Positions 11,809 through 22,589 of a stretch of DNA of 64,000 bases are shown one piece after another. Within the stretch, counting starts at the first letter, position 1, and each line of letters starts with the position of its first letter. The stretch comes from Linnemannia elongata. Taxonomy: Eukaryota; Mortierellomycota; Mortierellomycetes; Mortierellales; Mortierellaceae. A program made the position numbers and the translations under genes. The notes beneath the pieces were generated by a model. It did not search any database. It was not told the origin of the DNA and saw only the letters and a list, made by a program, of their open reading frames with translations. The stretch spans positions 372,001 to 436,000 of the forward strand of contig JAXBDG010000009.1 in NCBI GenBank assembly GCA_036320915.1. The letters are read 5' to 3'.

Positions 11809-14800
11809 CTACAAGGCGAAGCCAGAATAAGTCGAAACAGTGACAGGAGAAGGAGTCGACTCAATATCCAAAGACGATGAAGAGTTCATAGATGCATTCG
11901 CGGATCGACGCCATTCGCCGACTGCGTCTCTTAACCGCGTCCGCTTCTCGTCTAGTCCTGACTGGACCATCTGTGTCGTACTACCGTTGGTTCGGTAAGG
12001 GAGGGGAGTGGCGGTGGTGGTAGAGACGGGTGTTGGCGTCGGAGTGTACATGGACGATGAGGGGTAGGGGGATGTGGGAGACGGGGCCATAGAGGACGCT
12101 TGTGAGGATGATGAGGCTGCCGAGAGAGATGGGGTGGCCCCACCGCGCCAGCTACCGGTTGAAAGGAGTGGTGGAGGTTGTGGGCGCGACGAGGAAGACG
12201 AGGAGGATGAAGTTGAATCCCTTTTGATGGATGATTTCTTGCGGAGGACAGAGTTTAGGAAAAAGTCGTCGTCGCAGTTCTCATCGATGATGTAGGGAGA
12301 TCCGGCACCGGCCTTTTGACAATCGTCCTCGTCCTCGTCGCCGTTGTTGTTGTTGGCATAGTTGCTGTTGTTGTAGTTGTTGTTGTTATAGGTGTTGTTG
12401 TTATAGGTGTTGTTGTTATAGGTGTTGTTGTTATAGTTGTTGTTGTTGTTGTTGTACATGTGGAATGAGTGGCCCTGTTGCTTCTGGTAGGTAAAGTCTT
12501 CCTGGGGCATGGTGGGCAATGGTCGCTCGGGTTCGCGATCGTAGGTCCCGAACTCGTGTGTGGAAGAATGACTGGAACGCAAGGACTCTTCCCGCTCCTC
12601 GATTGCGACAATCGACATGTTGAACTGAGAAGTAACAACAGCAGCTGCTGCCTGCTGGGCACTCTCGGGAGCGATAGCGGTAATTGGAGAAGCTGATAGC
12701 ACTGGCGAGGGTGTCCTCCTATCCTTATTAGAGGCGCCACTGTCAAGTCCCAGCCAATTATCATTCGACGACAAGACAGAAGTCGACAAGTCCGGGAGTT
12801 CCGGCAACTTTGGTAACGCACCGCCCTTGCTATTGCCGCCCATACCAACAGATCCTGAAGCCGCCCCAGCCGCTACCACAGCTGTCGCAACACTCGACGT
12901 CACAGTAGACCCAGACGTGAAACTCGCAGATCGAGCAGGACGAGCCATGGCTGATAGAGGGGACGGAGAAACCGGGACTGCAGAACGAGGGGACGAGCCA
13001 GACCCACCAGAAGGGTTGTTGGGTCCGAATGAAGTCTGCAAGAATTTGGGGACCAACTTGCCAAACAGTTTCGAAGATCGACGGCCGGATTTTGTGGTAG
13101 GAGATGATGCAGCAGCAGTGAGAGCCGCGACTCCTGCAGCCGGAGCTGGTTTTGGTGGAGATGAAGACAGTACTGCGCTTTTGCTAATAGCTTCATCATT
13201 GGTGTCGGAGGAAGACGAAGGGGTCATACTACTACGACGGAGCGGGCTAGAAGCGGGCGGTGATGTTCCTGTGAAGGCACGATCGAGCGCGGATTTTTGA
13301 GGTGGTGGTGGAGGAGAGGCGGTGGTATCGATTGCTTCAGGTACTTGGAGATAGTGGGCCATTGGGTGGATGCCATGGATGGGGGTTGAAGTTGGGGTTG
13401 CCGGTTGGACTGGACTGGCTGGGTTCTGGAGGCATTAAATTTAAACATCGCGAGACAATGAGATAGGAAAGGAGTGGTCAGTTTAGTTATCATTCAACTG
13501 ATGTTAATGAAACCTCCAATATCTTCTTTGTGGGTGTGGTTGTTTGATCCGTCAGGTGCCTGGAATGAATGGACGAGAGATGGCCCAGAATGGGCTAGGC
13601 GTTATTGTATGTTCCTGATATATTCGGGGAATAGGGGTTGCGTGGCGTGGGGGGGGGGGGGGAGGAGGAGGGGAGATGAATTGAAGAAGAAACGTGTTCT
13701 CTGGAGAACGCATGGCAATGGTTTGTTTATGCTTCATGCGTATACAGGTGTTTGAGTATGTCCGCTATTTTCTGGGGATGTCGCCAGTTCAGCTCAGTTC
13801 GATATCTTCTTCCGCCCACCCTCTTCCCCTCAAAAAATGGGTGGATGAAAAAGTAAAAAAAAAGAAATGGGTCGATGGCTGACTGACTGAGTAAAAAAAA
13901 AAAAAAAAAAAAAAAAGAAGGGACTCTTGGGCTGAAGTTTAAAGTTCCCTCTCAGGTCGTCCCTATGTTATCACGTTGTGTGTTGCGGACAAAGTTCCTT
14001 CTTTTTTTTTTCTAAAACTTTTTTTTGAACAAGAAAGGGGGAAGGACTCACCAGTTGTTCCGGGAGAGATGATGGGGATGTTGTCCAGGAAGAAGAAGAT
14101 GCTGGGGTTGCGATAACTTGATCCTTGTTCATCATCATCCTGACATCTAGATCTGCTTGTGGGAGGAACGCAGTAGTAGGGGTCGGTGTAGGAGTATGAG
14201 TCTCAGGAAGCGACAAGGCCCATCCAGGCGTAGATCGAACCCTTGCATGTATCGCCTGTTGCTGCGATTGTTGTTCGTTGTCTCGGAGGGCCTCCATCAC
14301 CCCCCGAACAAGACCGATGCTTGCATTACTGCCGAGTTCACTCCTATGTTTACGATGGTGATCCATGGGTGCGAGCGTTGTTGACGTGGCAGGTGGAGAG
14401 AGGGAATGGTCGGACGTTGACTCACGCAACTCTCGGATCGATTCCAGGGTCAGAGCTCGAGGTCGAGTGACAATGGTGAGTGAGTGTCTGTTCGTCGTCG
14501 ATGGGTCTGCTATCGTTGTTGTTGTTGTTGTTGTTGTTTGTGTGATGGTGGGACAGAGCAAAGAGGGAGTAGGCGTAGGGGTCGAGGTTTGTGCGCTGCT
14601 GGCAGTTGTTGTTTTTGTGTTCATACTAGCGTCGTTGGGTGAGGAAGAAAGTGCGACCGAGGAGGCGGAGGAGGAGGTCAGGGGGTGGGGCTTGGGTTGC
14701 TCCTGTTGACGCCCTTCTGCCCCCTCACTCTCCTGTTGTTGTCGTTGATCCTGTTTCTGGTCCCCCTGTTCACCCCTGGGACCCTGACCAGTCTGCTGTT

Positions 14801-15296
14801 CCTGTTCCTGGCCCTCCTTCAAGACTCCTGACGAAGAAGGCGTGATCACCATTGTGACAGGAGAAGTGCTTGGATCGGACGACAAGGAGCTAGCTGGATT
14901 GGAGATCTTTGCCAAAGAGGAAGTGGAAGCAGTCGATGCAGAAGAGTTTCTTTGGGCTGAAGACCGTTTCCGACCATGCTCACGAACGATGCCATCGAAG
15001 GACTCTCGATGCTTTTGGTGTAGAGAAGCAGTTTTGAGACATGATGTAGGAGAGAGTGACGGGGAAGAGAGTTTTGATAGAGAGATGGAGGTAGAAGGGG
15101 AGGATGATGGAGTGAGGGTGGAAGAGGAAGAGGATGAAAGGATGAGTTCTTCACCCTCGGCAAAGGCGGTGGGGATGGAGGGGGTTAGGGTGGGGCGGGA
15201 TCGTTCGTATTCGTTGTATGCGTTGTTGGAGAGGCGTCTTGCTCTGTGAAGGAGTGCCTCTGCGGCCGAGGGGGATGCTGGAGAGAGGGTGGCCAT
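11809..15296 (-). CDS. Ser/Asn-rich disordered protein, function unknown
   Basis: Two reading frames on the minus strand join into one gene: exon 1 15296-14052 and exon 2 13425-11809, giving 953 aa. The junction is supported by a canonical GTGAGT donor after codon CTG, a CCAG acceptor, phase 0 on both sides, and open frame through the acceptor ([15 protein letters not shown] before the internal Met). No domain is recognised. Possible short helices are [20 protein letters not shown] near the N-terminus, [17 protein letters not shown] near 90, and [17 protein letters not shown] near the C-terminus. The rest is Ser/Thr/Pro/Gln low complexity with an Asn/Tyr repeat. The 626-nt intron is long for this genome and carries T runs on its coding strand. 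Possibly a signalling or cytoskeletal adaptor, but that would be a guess. Confidence 0.65.
12342..12456 (-). repeat. Asn-codon repeat with a 15-bp tandem unit (TYNNN)
   Basis: On the minus strand this codes for runs of Asn separated by Tyr and Thr. A 15-bp unit repeats exactly three times at 12391-12405, 12406-12420 and 12421-12435, giving successive TYNNN peptides. It lies inside the 953-aa disordered protein and resembles prion-like Asn-rich tracts. Confidence 0.85.
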
Positions 15297-16285
15297 GTTT
15301 GATGAAGAGAGGGGTGGACAGAGAAGGAGGGAAGGAGTAAAGAAATGGAGGTGTGAAAAGGAGGAAGAGTGAAGGATGATTGAAGATAAGGGAAGGGTAA
15401 GAGAAGGTTTGTGTGAGAAAGAAAAGAAAAGAAAAGAAAAGAAAAGGAATAGGAAAAGAAAGACAAGAAGAGAAAAAGAACGGTTTGATATCCGAGGACA
15501 GACAAAAAAGGTTCCATTTCTCAGGAACAGGACAAGTCGACAATTGGCTTAATATTCTTGTATCATCATGATGTGCTTACACATCCACTCGCCCACTCTC
15601 TTTCTCTCTCGCTAGCTCTCTTTGCGTCTTCCACCGGCACTGACTCAATTGCTTGCCTCTTTCATTCTTCCTCTTTCCCCGAGGAAATAGTTCATCCAAA
15701 GGCAGGGTCTATCTATTCTTGACAAGAAAAAAGAAAAAATGTCCTTTTTGTGTTGTCAGTTGAGAGCAGTTCGGTCCAAATGACGACAATGATGACTATG
15801 TACTCGATCGCAGTCCCTCCATTGCGCACATAAAACAGATAGGGTCAAGGGGAGAGAAAAAAGAGACACGGCGATTCTTCTTTTTTTGTCTTTTGGGTTG
15901 AACATCAGTCCCTTTCGGAAGGATACAGATATCGGAAACGACAGCGGGAAGAAGGAGCAGGGGAGAGATGAGGCAGAAAGAGAGAGAGAGAGAAGGTGTC
16001 AAGGGGAGAAGAGTCGAGAAAGTCTCTGAAGAAAAAACGAAAGGGGGGGAAATAGGCGTTTTTCCTTCTGTCTGCATGAATGGTATCGATATCTCAAGGA
16101 CGCATTAATGGTGCGAAGAGGGCAAAGGTCAAAGATCATCATCTCCCCTTACCTCTCACTCACGCCTATTGGAGGCCCTTAACAACAGCTCCGATGGCCT
16201 GAAAGCGCTTCTTCAACCAACAGTTCATACCACCGCGTGTTTTTAACCTCTTGCCCACGCAATACACTTCACCCACACGTACAAT
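15297..16285. other. intergenic region between the disordered-protein gene and NRK1
   Basis: Nearly 1 kb. The left half is the leader and promoter of the minus-strand gene: it reads as a pyrimidine-rich tract on that strand, including AAAAG repeats on the plus strand at about 15418-15450. A short GA run lies at about 15978-15992. The right end is the NRK1 promoter. No convincing coding sequence was seen. Confidence 0.6.
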
Positions 16286-17479
16286 ATGGTCTCCACAAGA
16301 ATCATCACCATCGGAGTCAGGTATTTACTCACCTAATCATTGCATTCATGTTTTGACATTAGACTCGAAAAAGAAGGAAAAAGAAGGGAAAAGCGCAATG
16401 AGTAAACGACTAAGGAAAAAGGCCAACTGCGTACTAACTGCGCGCTTCTTACGAACCAATTGATCCTTAACCTCTGTTTAGCGGCCCTTCCTCTGGTGGC
16501 AAAACCGTAAGAAAACTCGCTCTTGCTCATACCCTAAACAATAGCATCGTTTTGCTCTTGCTATAGGAATAGGATACAAACAACTCACCTTTCAACCCAA
16601 CCCCACCTTTAACAAAACAATCCTAGACGGTGTCGCGCTACCTGAACAAAATTCTGCCCAACAGCACCATAGTCCACCAAGACGACTTCTACAAACCCGA
16701 AAACCTTCTCCCCCTCGACCCCAAAACAGGCCTTGCCAACTGGGACTGCCCCGAAGCCATTGACTTCCAATCCCTCATCAAGACACTTCACCACGTCAAG
16801 GAGCATGGAGAGTTTCCTGAAGGGTTTGATTCTCTCGAGGATAAAAACCCTGTAGGATCCAAGGAGAATTCCACGCCGATCCCGCAGAATGTTTTGGATT
16901 CCTTGAGGGATAGGATCATAGCCGAGGTGTCCGAAAAATCAGATACCACCAAGTTTGTGATTCTGGATGGGTTCATTCTTTATGTGGATGAGCAGTTGAG
17001 GAACACGATCGATGTCAAGTTCTTCTTGACTGCGCCGTATCAGGTCCTGAAGGACCGGCGCGAGTCTCGCAAAGGATACGCAACCCTTGAAGGTAACACT
17101 CGAAACTCCAATTGCTAAATAACTTCTCCCTTTTTGTATCCTTGATTTGTATCCATGATAGGCATGGGATCACTAACAAAAGATCCCGCTACGGATAATA
17201 AACATGTTAGGATACTGGGAGGACCCTCCAGGATACTTTGACGACATTGTGTGGCCAAACTACCTGATCTACAACGAGCCGTTAGCAAAACTGGCAGATA
17301 CGATCGAGGCAGGCCAGGTCTCGGGAGTGTACGATGCCACAGATGAAGCTGACAACGGACTTCTTCGTGCACATCCCATGACCCAAAAAGTCGATGTGAT
17401 TTCCTCCGGCCAGGCTTCCATACACGACATGGTCGAATTAGTCTCCAGCCTGCTCTTTAAGCGCCTTTCGGAGCTGTAG
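16286..17479 (+). CDS. NRK1: nicotinamide riboside kinase (NRK1)
   Basis: Exons 16286-16320, 16482-16506 (25 nt), 16627-17092 and 17211-17479 give 264 aa. The enzyme phosphorylates nicotinamide riboside to NMN in NAD salvage; it is a small P-loop kinase of the uridine-kinase-like family. The Walker A motif GPSSGGKT is encoded almost wholly by the 25-nt microexon. Other family features are TIVHQDDFYKPE, NWDCPEAIDF, FVILDGFILY, the lid-like DRRESRKGYATLEGYWEDPPGYFD, and the C-terminal IVWPNYL. A hydrophilic stretch at about residues 85-115 makes it longer than human NRK1. Single-nucleoside kinases of the uridine type are the nearest alternative, but the GYWEDPPGYFD block is typical of NRKs. Confidence 0.9.
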
Positions 17480-17669
17480 GACAATAAAATGGGTTTTCTC
17501 CGCGTCGTCTTGGATATATTTTTTTGCTAGTCTTTTTATTATTTTTCGTGTCTTAATGTACATTGCTGAAGTCGGTTCCTGAACAAATCGCTCTCCTGTT
17601 GCTGTTGTTTTGCACCAATAATCCCGGGTCGCTAAGTGTCCTGAGGTGTCCTGAAGGTGATCCTTGACT

Positions 17670-18541
17670 TTACGTCTGGAACTTCTTGAGATCCAAGGTC
17701 TGGTTCAAGAAGTTCTGAAGTGTCTCGTCATCGATCTTGTTGGCAAGACTACACAAACGTAACACATGAATTAGTTAAGAGATGCAATCCGACATCACCC
17801 TTGTCTCCTGTATCATCTTGCATACTTGAAAGAAATTACCTTGGGATCAAAGCCTTAGCTTCTTCGGCCTCCTCGCAGCAAAGGTTGGCCAGTTGAGCAA
17901 GCTCAAATCCAGTCAACAGCGAGTGGATTGGCTCCTCGTTCATTCCACTGCCAAAAGAAACAATTTGGTGTACACCGCACGAGTTACAAAACAATAACAT
18001 CAACCGTTAGTATCAAGAAGATTCGTTCATTCCTGGGATGCATCCTGGGCGTGATGGACAGCATTTCCGTTCTGATCCAAGCGATCGAATGAATGCCTTA
18101 CGCTCTGACTTCACGGACGACATCGGGGTTAGTGAAACGGTTGAACTGCGTGACATAGTTGAGCGACTTTTGGTAGACCCTAGAGCGGTTTTTCAAGTGC
18201 ATAAAAGATACGTTCGTTTAGTCCTGTGGGTCCATGATAACTGAAAGGAAGGCGTCGATCCAGTTTGACAAGGAAGGGGAAACATACTCGGAGGTGTTAG
18301 GGCGCTGAGATGCGTCGAGCAAGATCTTGACCTCAGAGACAAACAAGCAATGAGCGTCCTGGAAGTCTAATGGTGTTCAGTCATGTAAGAGGAGGTTGTC
18401 AGAGACATATATTCCTTGTTCTCCGTGGCGAACTGTATCTTGCTGTTGGTGCCACAGTTGTTGTTGTGTACCTGCTCCCAACTTGAGGGTAGAGGCGTCC
18501 TCGTCCTCGATGACTCCCTTATGTGGTCTTGTGCCGCTCAT
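17670..18541 (-). CDS. RPB4: DNA-directed RNA polymerase II subunit Rpb4
   Basis: Reconstructed from five exons, 18541-18472, 18366-18288, 18179-18102, 17947-17840 and 17748-17670, giving 137 aa; none exceeds 108 nt, so no single frame shows the gene. The product starts MSGTRPHKGVIEDEDASTL and continues with the Rpb4 pattern: EVKILLDASQRPNTSEVYQK, LNYVTQFNRFTNPD, FELAQLANLCCEEAEEAKAL and a C-terminal DDETLQNFLNQTLDLKKF. Length fits the animal and fission-yeast type that lacks the budding-yeast insertion. With Rpb7, Rpb4 forms the stalk of Pol II near the RNA exit and aids initiation and mRNA fate. All junctions are GT..AG and preserve frame. It is convergent with NRK1 (190 bp apart) and divergent from ARP5. 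Confidence 0.92.
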
Positions 18542-18879
18542 GTTTGCTTCTATATTATAGTCTTCCTGAGGTTGGTTGAGTCAATCGATTTCCGTTGCGC
18601 TTGCGTTGTCTCCTTCAGTCGATACCGAGTAAGAAGAAGAAGAGTCGGTGAGTTGTCGTGAAGGCGAAGACTGATGAACGATGAACAAAAAAAGTCCCTC
18701 CGCTGCAGATCAGTTTTAGGGTGACGTACTGGATTGGTGCTATCGCCAAAATTAACTGCACGAAAGGGTAGAAACGCCCAAAGGACTCAGAATTTCAAAG
18801 GACTAAAGAGACAGTCCGATCCTCTTCTCCACTCATCGCTCTCCCTCTTTCTTTTCTTTACATACCCTCAACAATCACA
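18542..18879. promoter_or_regulatory. shared divergent promoter of RPB4 and ARP5
   Basis: 338 bp between the start codons of two divergent nuclear genes (Pol II subunit and INO80 chromatin remodeller subunit). The right part is CT-rich just upstream of the ARP5 ATG. No clear TATA box was seen. Co-regulation is possible but not shown. Confidence 0.5.
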
Positions 18880-21800
18880 ATGGACATGGAAGTCGACGAG
18901 GAAGTGGTGCTGCACCCCATGCAGACAGAGAAGGCATTCACACCTACCCCAGACTACTCCGATTACAAGGAATCATTCGCATCCACCGGAATACCTCTCG
19001 TTATCGACAATGGTAATTCTTGACCCTATTTACCCGCCGCCTCGGACTCTGCTGGACGACTGTCATACACATTCAATCGTAACTAGAAGCTATCACTGAC
19101 AAGCTCCTACTCTTTGACACTTTCAAAAACGAATAGGTTCGTGGCAGTGTCGCGCAGGATGGGCTACAGAAGATCGTCCCAGACGTACGTATATATTCGT
19201 CCAGGCAAAGAACGACAGATCGCACATCGAGAAACCTGCGCTCAAGAGCTAACAGGAATATCAATCTTCCACCCTTACAAACCACCAATTAGTCGTCTTT
19301 GATAACCAGATGGCAAAGTTCAGGGACAGGAAGGCCAACACTTCCAATCAATATATCGGGAACGACGTCTACGCTGACGTGCTGGCGCGATCCAATGCAA
19401 GATCGGCATTCGACGGACCTGTGATGTGCAACCCAGAGATCATGGTACGAAACAAGACATACCGACTACTCGCACTCTTTGAATGACATAACACTGCGGA
19501 TCGAATTCACGACTCACCTAGGCAGTAATTATCTTCACACATCAATTGGGAATAGGAAGCGGTTTTGGACTACATCTTCATTAAGTTGGGTATCGATGCA
19601 GACCGGATCGCGCACCCTTTAGTCATGACTGAACCAGTCTGTGTCCCTCACTATAACCGCAATCGTAAGCACCTTGTTCAGTTCAGGATCTAAACAGTTA
19701 ATGGCATTTTCTATCAGGAGTATCAAGGAAATTTCTTTAACGGATGTCTATTTGTTCCGCATTGCGACCACATAGTGATGTCGGAATTACTGTTTGAGTC
19801 ATATCAAGTCCCCTCCGTGACTTACGGAATCGACTCACTCTTCAGCTTGTACGCCAACGGACCTGAACAATCCAAGGATGGTATCGTCATGTCGGCAGGC
19901 CATCATTATACACATATGATCCCTGTCTCTCAAGGCAAGGTCCATCTGGAGCATGCCAAGCGGTAAGGATATACCTACTACCATTCATGCAAGACTTCGT
20001 GCTTGCAACATTATTTTGGGTGGGACGATAAGTATGAACTGAACGGCAATTCATTTTTGATGAACGTGATAGGATTTCATACGGAGGCGACCCAGCCAGC
20101 GAGTACATGTTGAAGCTGATGCAGATGAAGTACCCTACATTCCCTATGAAGATGACAACAACACAATCAGAGGTACGCGGCATATTTGAGGAGTTTGCAG
20201 AGAACACAAAGAACAAGGCGGTTGCTGGAACGCTAACTGTGGCGCTTTATTACATCTCAACTCTCGTAGTCGTTGCTGATAAACCACTGCTATGTGGCAA
20301 AGGACTACCTCGGAGAATTGGTTTCTTACGAAGATCCAGAAGTGTTCAAGACCAAGGACAGAGTGATTCAGTTCCCATTTACCGCACCTGTGATTGAAGA
20401 AAAGTCAGAGGAAGAGCAGGCGCGACTTGCAGCCAAGCGCAAGGAGCAAGGACGGCGATTACAGGAACAGGCAGCCAAAGCCAGACTCGAAAAAGTAAGA
20501 GAGCATCAAATATATTACGTGGCCTGTGCTCTTGCTGCGAACGCCTCAAGTCTCTGAATACCCTCATTAACCCACTCGTGCTCGTTTTTGTCATCGATTC
20601 GCTTCAGCTGATTCAACGGGAACAAGAGCTCGAACAGTACAATGGGCTGAAGAATTCTAAAACGACACTCAAGAAAGCGGAATGGACGGTAAGATACACA
20701 AGAACTAAGGCTGTGTCGCAGTGGCCTTGCTGATAGCGTCGAACATGGAAGAAGCTCGATAACTGACAACATTCATCCTATCGATCGGGTTCCTTATCTT
20801 TTTCTGGTTTTTTGGGGGGGTTTGTAATGTTAGGAGCAACTTAAATCGATGGGCTTCAAGGAAGAGGCAGATCTGGACGCGGCCATCAAGACAACCGACG
20901 CTGCTATCCGACGTGCACGAAACAAGGAGCTTGGAATTGAGGAGGAAGAGAAGGTGAGCATCGAAGGGTTTTGCTCCTTGTCAATCCTTTTGTTTTGCTG
21001 CTTTCGAATGCTAATCCAAAAGCCGAAAAGTGGCTTTGCGGAAAAGAAATGGTCAAGGCGCTGATGATTAACTTAATAACGATATGATGCGTACATGCTA
21101 CAAAAATAGGAACCACCTACTTTTCCCTTGGTTGATATTCCAGACGAGGAGCTTTCAGAACTGGATCGGAAAGAGAAGAAGAAGCAGAGGTTGCTCAAGG
21201 CCAGTCACGACGCCCGAATGCGCGCCAAAGCAGCCAAGGCTGAAGAAACCGCATACCAGGTACATTGCTGGCTTTGTTGGTGTTTTTCTTGGCGCTTTTA
21301 TTATTATTGTCTCATATGAGGTTACGCCTAACTGAGCATGGATATGTCTTCCCCACCTTCAATTCTGACAATTCTTTTATCGTACGTGTGCAAAACATAA
21401 ACAAATGCGATATTAATAGGAGGCGTTGGCGCGACAGGATGCAGAGAGGCGAGAGAAAGAACCGCAAAAGTGGTTGGAGGAGATACACGCCAAGAGGAAG
21501 GACCTGGTGGACAAGATTAAGGCCAAGAAGCAACTTCGCGAGCAATTGTCGGATCGTCGGAGTCATGCTTCTCAGCTCCGGATGAAGTCAATTGCTGCCT
21601 TGGCGAGCGATGCCCCGCCACCCAAGCGGCGCAGGAAAGGACAAGATGGTATGCTTCCTTTATTGTTTGCAGTTTTGTCGATTTTGTCGCTATTGTTTTC
21701 TATTGCATCGTTGTCGACCTTGCAAACGCGGTACTAGGTATTAAGAACCGAAACGCTATTAACCTTGAACCCCTTGTTGCTAATAGAGGATACGTTTGGA

Positions 21801-22589
21801 CAAGATGACGAGGACTGGATGGTCTATAGAGAGATTGTATGTTGTTGAGAAAGGCCGCCATTGTTTGCTATAGGTATCCATATCATGGTACACATTCTCG
21901 GTAGAACGGCCGACTAACACTCTTTTATTACCGCGCCTCCTCCCCCTTCTCTATTCACTTTCTCAAAATAGAGTCGCGAAGATGATTCGGAGGACGAAGA
22001 GGAGGCGAATCAATTGAACGAGTACGAACAGCAGTTGTTGAAGTACGATCCGGAATTTTTGCACGAGCACACGATGAACGCATACACGCCCAAGAACTCG
22101 TTCTTGCATTATTATACCAATGGGCTGGGACCCTACGACCCTGCGGTCGGACTTTCGCTGGATCAGACGTACCAACTGCACTTGAATGTCGAGCGGATCC
22201 GGGTCCCCGAGGTTCTCTTCCAGCCGGGCATCATTGGATTGGATCAGACGGGTCTTGTCGAGACCATGCAGGATATCTTGAAGCGGTTTGATAAGCAGGC
22301 GCGGGATCGAATGGTGCAGAATATTTTGGTAACAGGAGGGATGGCTCAGGTGCCTGGGTTGATCGATAGGCTGGATCAGTCTGTGCGATCGATTTTGCCC
22401 TTCTCGCCCGACCAAAAGAACTACAGTGTTAGAAAAGCGCAGAATTGTCTGTTGGACGGATGGCGGGGTGCGGCGATGGTTGCGAGGGATGGCGAGAGGA
22501 TGGGCAAGATCTCGGTCACTCGGCAGGAGTATGAGGAGTATGGAGGAGCGTATATCAAGGAGCATGGCCTCGGCAACGCGCACCCTTAA
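18880..22589 (+). CDS. ARP5: actin-related protein 5 (Arp5), INO80 chromatin-remodelling complex
   Basis: Thirteen exons: 18880-19012, 19137-19184, 19293-19444, 19556-19664, 19776-19962, 20073-20172, 20270-20494, 20608-20688, 20834-20953, 21110-21259, 21420-21648, 21787-21836 and 21972-22589; 733 aa. The actin fold is split by a long charged insertion, the hallmark of Arp5. N-terminal half: PLVIDNGSWQCRAGWATED, FDNQMAKFRDRK, MSELLFESYQVPSVTYGIDS and GGDPASEYMLKLM. The insertion is Lys/Glu-rich coiled coil (residues about 260-530) with KRRRKG. The C-terminal half resumes the fold with PEVLFQPGIIGLDQTGLVE, NILVTGGMAQVPGL, and WRGAAMVAR near the end. In yeast, Arp5 with Ies6 couples ATPase activity to nucleosome sliding by INO80. 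All junctions keep frame. Confidence 0.94.
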
